A stretch of DNA of 6,866 nucleotides from Alphaproteobacteria bacterium (lineage in GTDB: Bacteria > Pseudomonadota > Alphaproteobacteria > CAAHEQ01 > UBA3637): contig JAFZGR010000186.1 of assembly GCA_017555325.1 (NCBI GenBank), positions 1 to 6,866 on the forward strand. Direction: 5' to 3'. Position 1 is the first letter of the stretch. Every line of letters begins with the position of its first letter. The notes below the pieces were generated by a model that saw only the letters and a list, made by a program, of their open reading frames with translations, was not told where the DNA came from and searched no databases. This document shows positions 4,541-6,866 of this stretch, piece by piece. Position numbers and translations under genes: made by a program.

Positions 4541-5635
4541 ATGAAGTTAAACATAGCAAAATCATTTTTAAAAAAATCGGCAAATACAAATGATAAGGGG
4601 CGCACAATGATGGAAATGTTAGGCACTCTTTCCGTTGTGGGTGTTTTATCCGTTTCCGGAATAATAGGATATTCATATGCTATGGACAGATATCGTGCAA
4701 ATCAAACGATTAATGATATTAAACTGCGTTCTGCCAGTATTCTTATTCAAAAAGACAGACACGATACGGTTAGTTTGGATGAATGGCCTGAAATGGGATC
4801 TGTCGGATATCCAATCATATATAATGCGGATGATGATTGTATTCAGGTTTCTAATGTGCCCGATGATGTGTGTCATATGATATTTAGGGATTTAACATCG
4901 GAAATGATAATCGGGATAAACGGAAAACAATATAATGAATATAAAAATATTTGTACATCAAGTAATGCGATGCATTTTTATGTAGGTATGAGTAAAGATG
5001 AATTTGTACCTGATCCATGTCCGACAGGAACCGCTCAAAACGGTTTGGGAGCTTATGCCGTTACAAAAGAAAATGTTAAATGTTATTGTGAACAATTGGA
5101 TATGATATATAAAAATAAAGAATGTATCATAAAGCAGGAAGAAGGTTGTAAAAACAATAATGAATGTAATAATGGCGAATATTGTAATATTCCTGTATAT
5201 ACAGGGGCTGAATGTCCAAGTGCTACAATTGTAAATGCATTCAGAGGGGAGTGTGAAGATACTGAAAATGTGATGTTGGATAAACCATCCGGAGCTCCCT
5301 TTTATGTATCCAAGAAAGCGCTGACATGGCAATCGGCAAAAAATTTATGTTCGGCTTTGGGAAAAAGTATGGTCTCACTTACCGATTGGCAATGTGCTCA
5401 TAAAATTTGTCGAACGGGAAGTGGGTGTGAATGTAAGGATAATTGTTCGTGCAGAAAGGTCAAAGATAAGACCGGTGTATCGGATATTATTACACAAATG
5501 GCTGGTTATTCATCGTTTAACGGATGGGTAACAAATTCGTACAGTAGTTGTTATTATTATTCTTTAAATAAAAGTGGTGGATATGTCGGTTCTGCCGAAA
5601 AAACAAAAATGACCCGTCATGCAATTTGCAAATAA
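4541..5635 (+). CDS. Pilin-like protein with Cys-rich, lectin-like C-terminus
   Basis: A 364-residue protein with a type IV pilin style N-terminus. A basic leader ends at Gly20, Glu25 stands at the usual +5 position, and a hydrophobic helix runs about 27-49 (MLGTLSVVGVLSVSGIIGY). Prepilin peptidase should cut after Gly20, leaving an unusual Arg at +1. The rest is a long exported head with about 21 Cys. A C-x5-C-x5-C cluster (203-215, with NNNECNNGEYC) looks EGF-like. The C-terminal part (about 252-364) resembles a C-type lectin fold: PFYVSKKALTWQSAKNLC with ALGKSMVSL, a W near 329, and a last Cys in HAICK. A CECKDNCSC loop (296-304) sits inside it. I expect a membrane-anchored or pilus-assembled surface adhesin with disulphides, though no sugar ligand can be named. 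The start has AGGGGG four bases upstream. It is divergent from the invertase gene. Confidence 0.75.
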   Translation: MKLNIAKSFLKKSANTNDKGRTMMEMLGTLSVVGVLSVSGIIGYSYAMDRYRANQTINDIKLRSASILIQKDRHDTVSLDEWPEMGSVGYPIIYNADDDCIQVSNVPDDVCHMIFRDLTSEMIIGINGKQYNEYKNICTSSNAMHFYVGMSKDEFVPDPCPTGTAQNGLGAYAVTKENVKCYCEQLDMIYKNKECIIKQEEGCKNNNECNNGEYCNIPVYTGAECPSATIVNAFRGECEDTENVMLDKPSGAPFYVSKKALTWQSAKNLCSALGKSMVSLTDWQCAHKICRTGSGCECKDNCSCRKVKDKTGVSDIITQMAGYSSFNGWVTNSYSSCYYYSLNKSGGYVGSAEKTKMTRHAICK

Positions 5636-5763
5636 GGTAAATTTAATTTAGATGAATTCATGAATATCTGGGAATTTTGAGTTTTTTTTGAGAAGAAGAT
5701 GCAAAAAATGAAATATATAAAGGTTTATCCTGTTTTTGTTGATGTATTTCTCCGGAAAGAATG

Positions 5764-5800
5764 AAAAAAATGGGGTGTAGAAATTCTACGCTGTTTTATT
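5764..5800. terminator. Bidirectional terminator between the pilin-like gene and dinB
   Basis: GTGTAGA (5775-5781) and TCTACGC (5785-5791) form a 7-bp stem with a 3-base loop and one G-T pair. TGTTTTATT follows on the plus strand. On the minus strand the stem is followed by CCCATTTTTTT (complement of 5764-5774). It can end both the rightward pilin-like transcript, about 140 bases past its stop, and the leftward dinB transcript. The 240 bases between the two stops hold no other convincing element. Confidence 0.7.
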
Positions 5801-5877
5801 GGTATGTTTTAATCAAAAACATAAAGACTGTATATTATGTATATGTTGTAAAATGAATATAGATATTTTTATGATGT

Positions 5878-6866
5878 TTATATACCTAATTTTACCACTT
5901 GTTTTCCATATTTTTGTTCCAGTTCGTCAATCAAACGGGATATTTTATCATCTTCACGTTCTTCTTGTTCAAATAGTGATTGTTGAACGGGTTTTCCGTA
6001 CACAAGATTTTTTAATGTAATTCCGACAGAACGGTATAAAGTTTTTGATTGGTAGATTTTTTTTATCAGTTCTTGGGCGTGCTTTAATAAAGTTTGTTCG
6101 GAATTGGTGGGTTTTTCTAATTTAACTGTTGCCTCAATTACTTTAAAATCTTTTGTTCGAAGCATAACGGATAAATGATGGCAATATCCATCTCGTTTTC
6201 TCAGTTTTTGAGAGGCTCGATGGATATGATAGGTAAGTGTGCTTTTCAAAATGTTTAAATCGGCGGTAAAATCTTCCAATGCTTTTGTGTCTTGAATTGA
6301 TTGAGGGATTTCATCTGAAGAATTGACGGGAGATACGGATATTCCGTCTAATTCATATCTTAATTTTTCTCCATGAATTCCAAAGAGTTGACGAATTCGA
6401 TGTGGGTCATATTGTAAAAAATCATCAATTGTAAAAATACCTTTTGTTGCAAAATTAACAGCCGTTTTATGATTAATACCGCAAATTTCTTCCAATTCAA
6501 TATTTTTTAAGATTTCTCTTGCTTTTTTGGGATGGATAATAAAGATGCCCTTGTTCTTTTTAGCTTTGTCACTTGCTAATTTTGCAAGGGTTTTGGATGT
6601 GCTGAGTCCAATAGAAACTGGTATCTGTGTTTTTTCTAAAACTGTTTGACGAATTTTTTTTATCAGATTTTCATATGTCAGGTTGTAAAGTTTGCTCATT
6701 CCTGTTAAATCCAAATAAGCTTCGTCAATTGATACTTCTTCTACATCAGGTGTAAACAATTTTAAAACGGTCATAACTTGTTTAGAAATTTCGGCATATC
6801 GGTTATGTCGAGCAGGGATATAATGAACATTATTGAATTTTCCGTTTAATTGAAACAAAGGGGTTC
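5878..6866 (-). CDS. dinB: DNA polymerase IV, partial (5' end beyond window)
   Basis: This is a Y-family translesion polymerase that extends primers past damaged bases with low fidelity. The motif VSIDEAYLDLTG (Asp and Glu codons near 6721-6726) holds the second pair of catalytic acidic residues. GLSTSKTLAKLASDKAK with KNKGIFII is the usual palm/thumb sequence, and LEEICGINHKTAVNFATKGI is the helix-hairpin-helix that contacts DNA. The little-finger domain follows. QQSLF (5971-5985) matches the canonical beta-clamp binding motif, here about 30 residues before the C-terminus. The frame stays open to the right edge (TPLFQLNGK), matching the 'G(M)P' region near residue 50-60 of full-length enzymes. 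So about 60 N-terminal residues, including the first catalytic Asp, lie outside the window. No LexA-type operator can be judged because the promoter is not in view. The TAA stop is at 5880-5878, and the gene converges on the pilin-like gene. Confidence 0.93.
   Translation of the reverse strand, partial: TPLFQLNGKFNNVHYIPARHNRYAEISKQVMTVLKLFTPDVEEVSIDEAYLDLTGMSKLYNLTYENLIKKIRQTVLEKTQIPVSIGLSTSKTLAKLASDKAKKNKGIFIIHPKKAREILKNIELEEICGINHKTAVNFATKGIFTIDDFLQYDPHRIRQLFGIHGEKLRYELDGISVSPVNSSDEIPQSIQDTKALEDFTADLNILKSTLTYHIHRASQKLRKRDGYCHHLSVMLRTKDFKVIEATVKLEKPTNSEQTLLKHAQELIKKIYQSKTLYRSVGITLKNLVYGKPVQQSLFEQEEREDDKISRLIDELEQKYGKQVVKLGI

Noticed and set aside
4541..5635. Diversity-generating retroelement target (lectin-like C-terminus as a variable region)
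   Set aside because: No reverse transcriptase and no second copy of the 3' end of the gene were seen in the window, so there is no template repeat to support it.
5652..5661. Palindrome ATGAATTCAT shortly after the pilin-like gene
   Set aside because: It is only ten AT-rich bases with no promoter nearby; chance is enough to explain it.
5699..5764. 21-codon open frame after the pilin-like gene
   Set aside because: It is very short, lacks a convincing ribosome site, and nothing shows that it is translated.
5799..6020. Plus-strand open frame of 73 codons opposite the 3' end of dinB
   Set aside because: It is a shadow of the clearly coding minus strand, with no ribosome site, and its start overlaps the terminator.
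1..6866. tRNA, rRNA, CRISPR array or insertion-sequence ends
   Set aside because: No cloverleaf, rRNA-like stretch, regularly spaced repeats or terminal inverted repeats with target duplications were seen.

Overview
The window is an AT-rich stretch of a bacterial chromosome. Its best lineage clue is the pilin-like protein at 4541-5635, whose N-terminus (G-R-T-M-M-E-M-L-G, then a hydrophobic helix) I associate from memory with expanded pilin-like families in gut-dwelling Alphaproteobacteria. Ankyrin-type proteins and several broken genes also fit a host-associated genome. The serine recombinase looks like the Mpi 'master invertase' family best known from Bacteroidales, so it may have been acquired. 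The lineage call is moderate to low confidence.

Layout. (1) 1-1482, minus strand: a two-gene operon of tandem, paralogous ankyrin-type proteins. It has a strong promoter (1454-1482) and an intrinsic terminator (34-67). The upstream gene is intact and the downstream gene carries one frameshift. (2) 1488-1851: a minus-strand 59-codon gene broken by one missing A just after its start, with its own near-consensus promoter, divergent from the strong plus-strand promoter of the next gene. (3) 1852-2142, plus: an unrecognised 96-residue acidic protein. (4) 2194-2620, minus: remains of an unrecognised protein, split over three frames by two A-run length changes. (5) 2691-3551, plus: a GNAT acetyltransferase and a Nudix hydrolase in a tight pair, ending in a long hairpin. 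(6) 3630-4232, minus: an Mpi-like serine recombinase. (7) 4233-4540: a structured control region. (8) 4541-5635, plus: a pilin-like protein with a Cys-rich, C-type-lectin-like C-terminus. (9) 5764-5800: a bidirectional terminator between convergent genes. (10) 5878-6866, minus: DNA polymerase IV (dinB), cut by the right edge.

How parts may work together. The most interesting segment is 3630-5635: a DNA invertase divergent from a surface-protein gene. The spacer between them holds a dyad with a 2-bp centre, in the general form of serine-invertase crossover sites, overlapping a candidate invertase promoter. It also holds an intrinsic terminator pointing the wrong way for the present gene order. 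This suggests, but does not prove, phase variation of a surface pilin or adhesin; no second copy of the site was found in the window.

A second theme is gene decay or run-length switching. Three minus-strand genes are broken by four one-base changes, three in A-runs and one in a T-run. They could be real pseudogenes, contingency loci or assembly indels.
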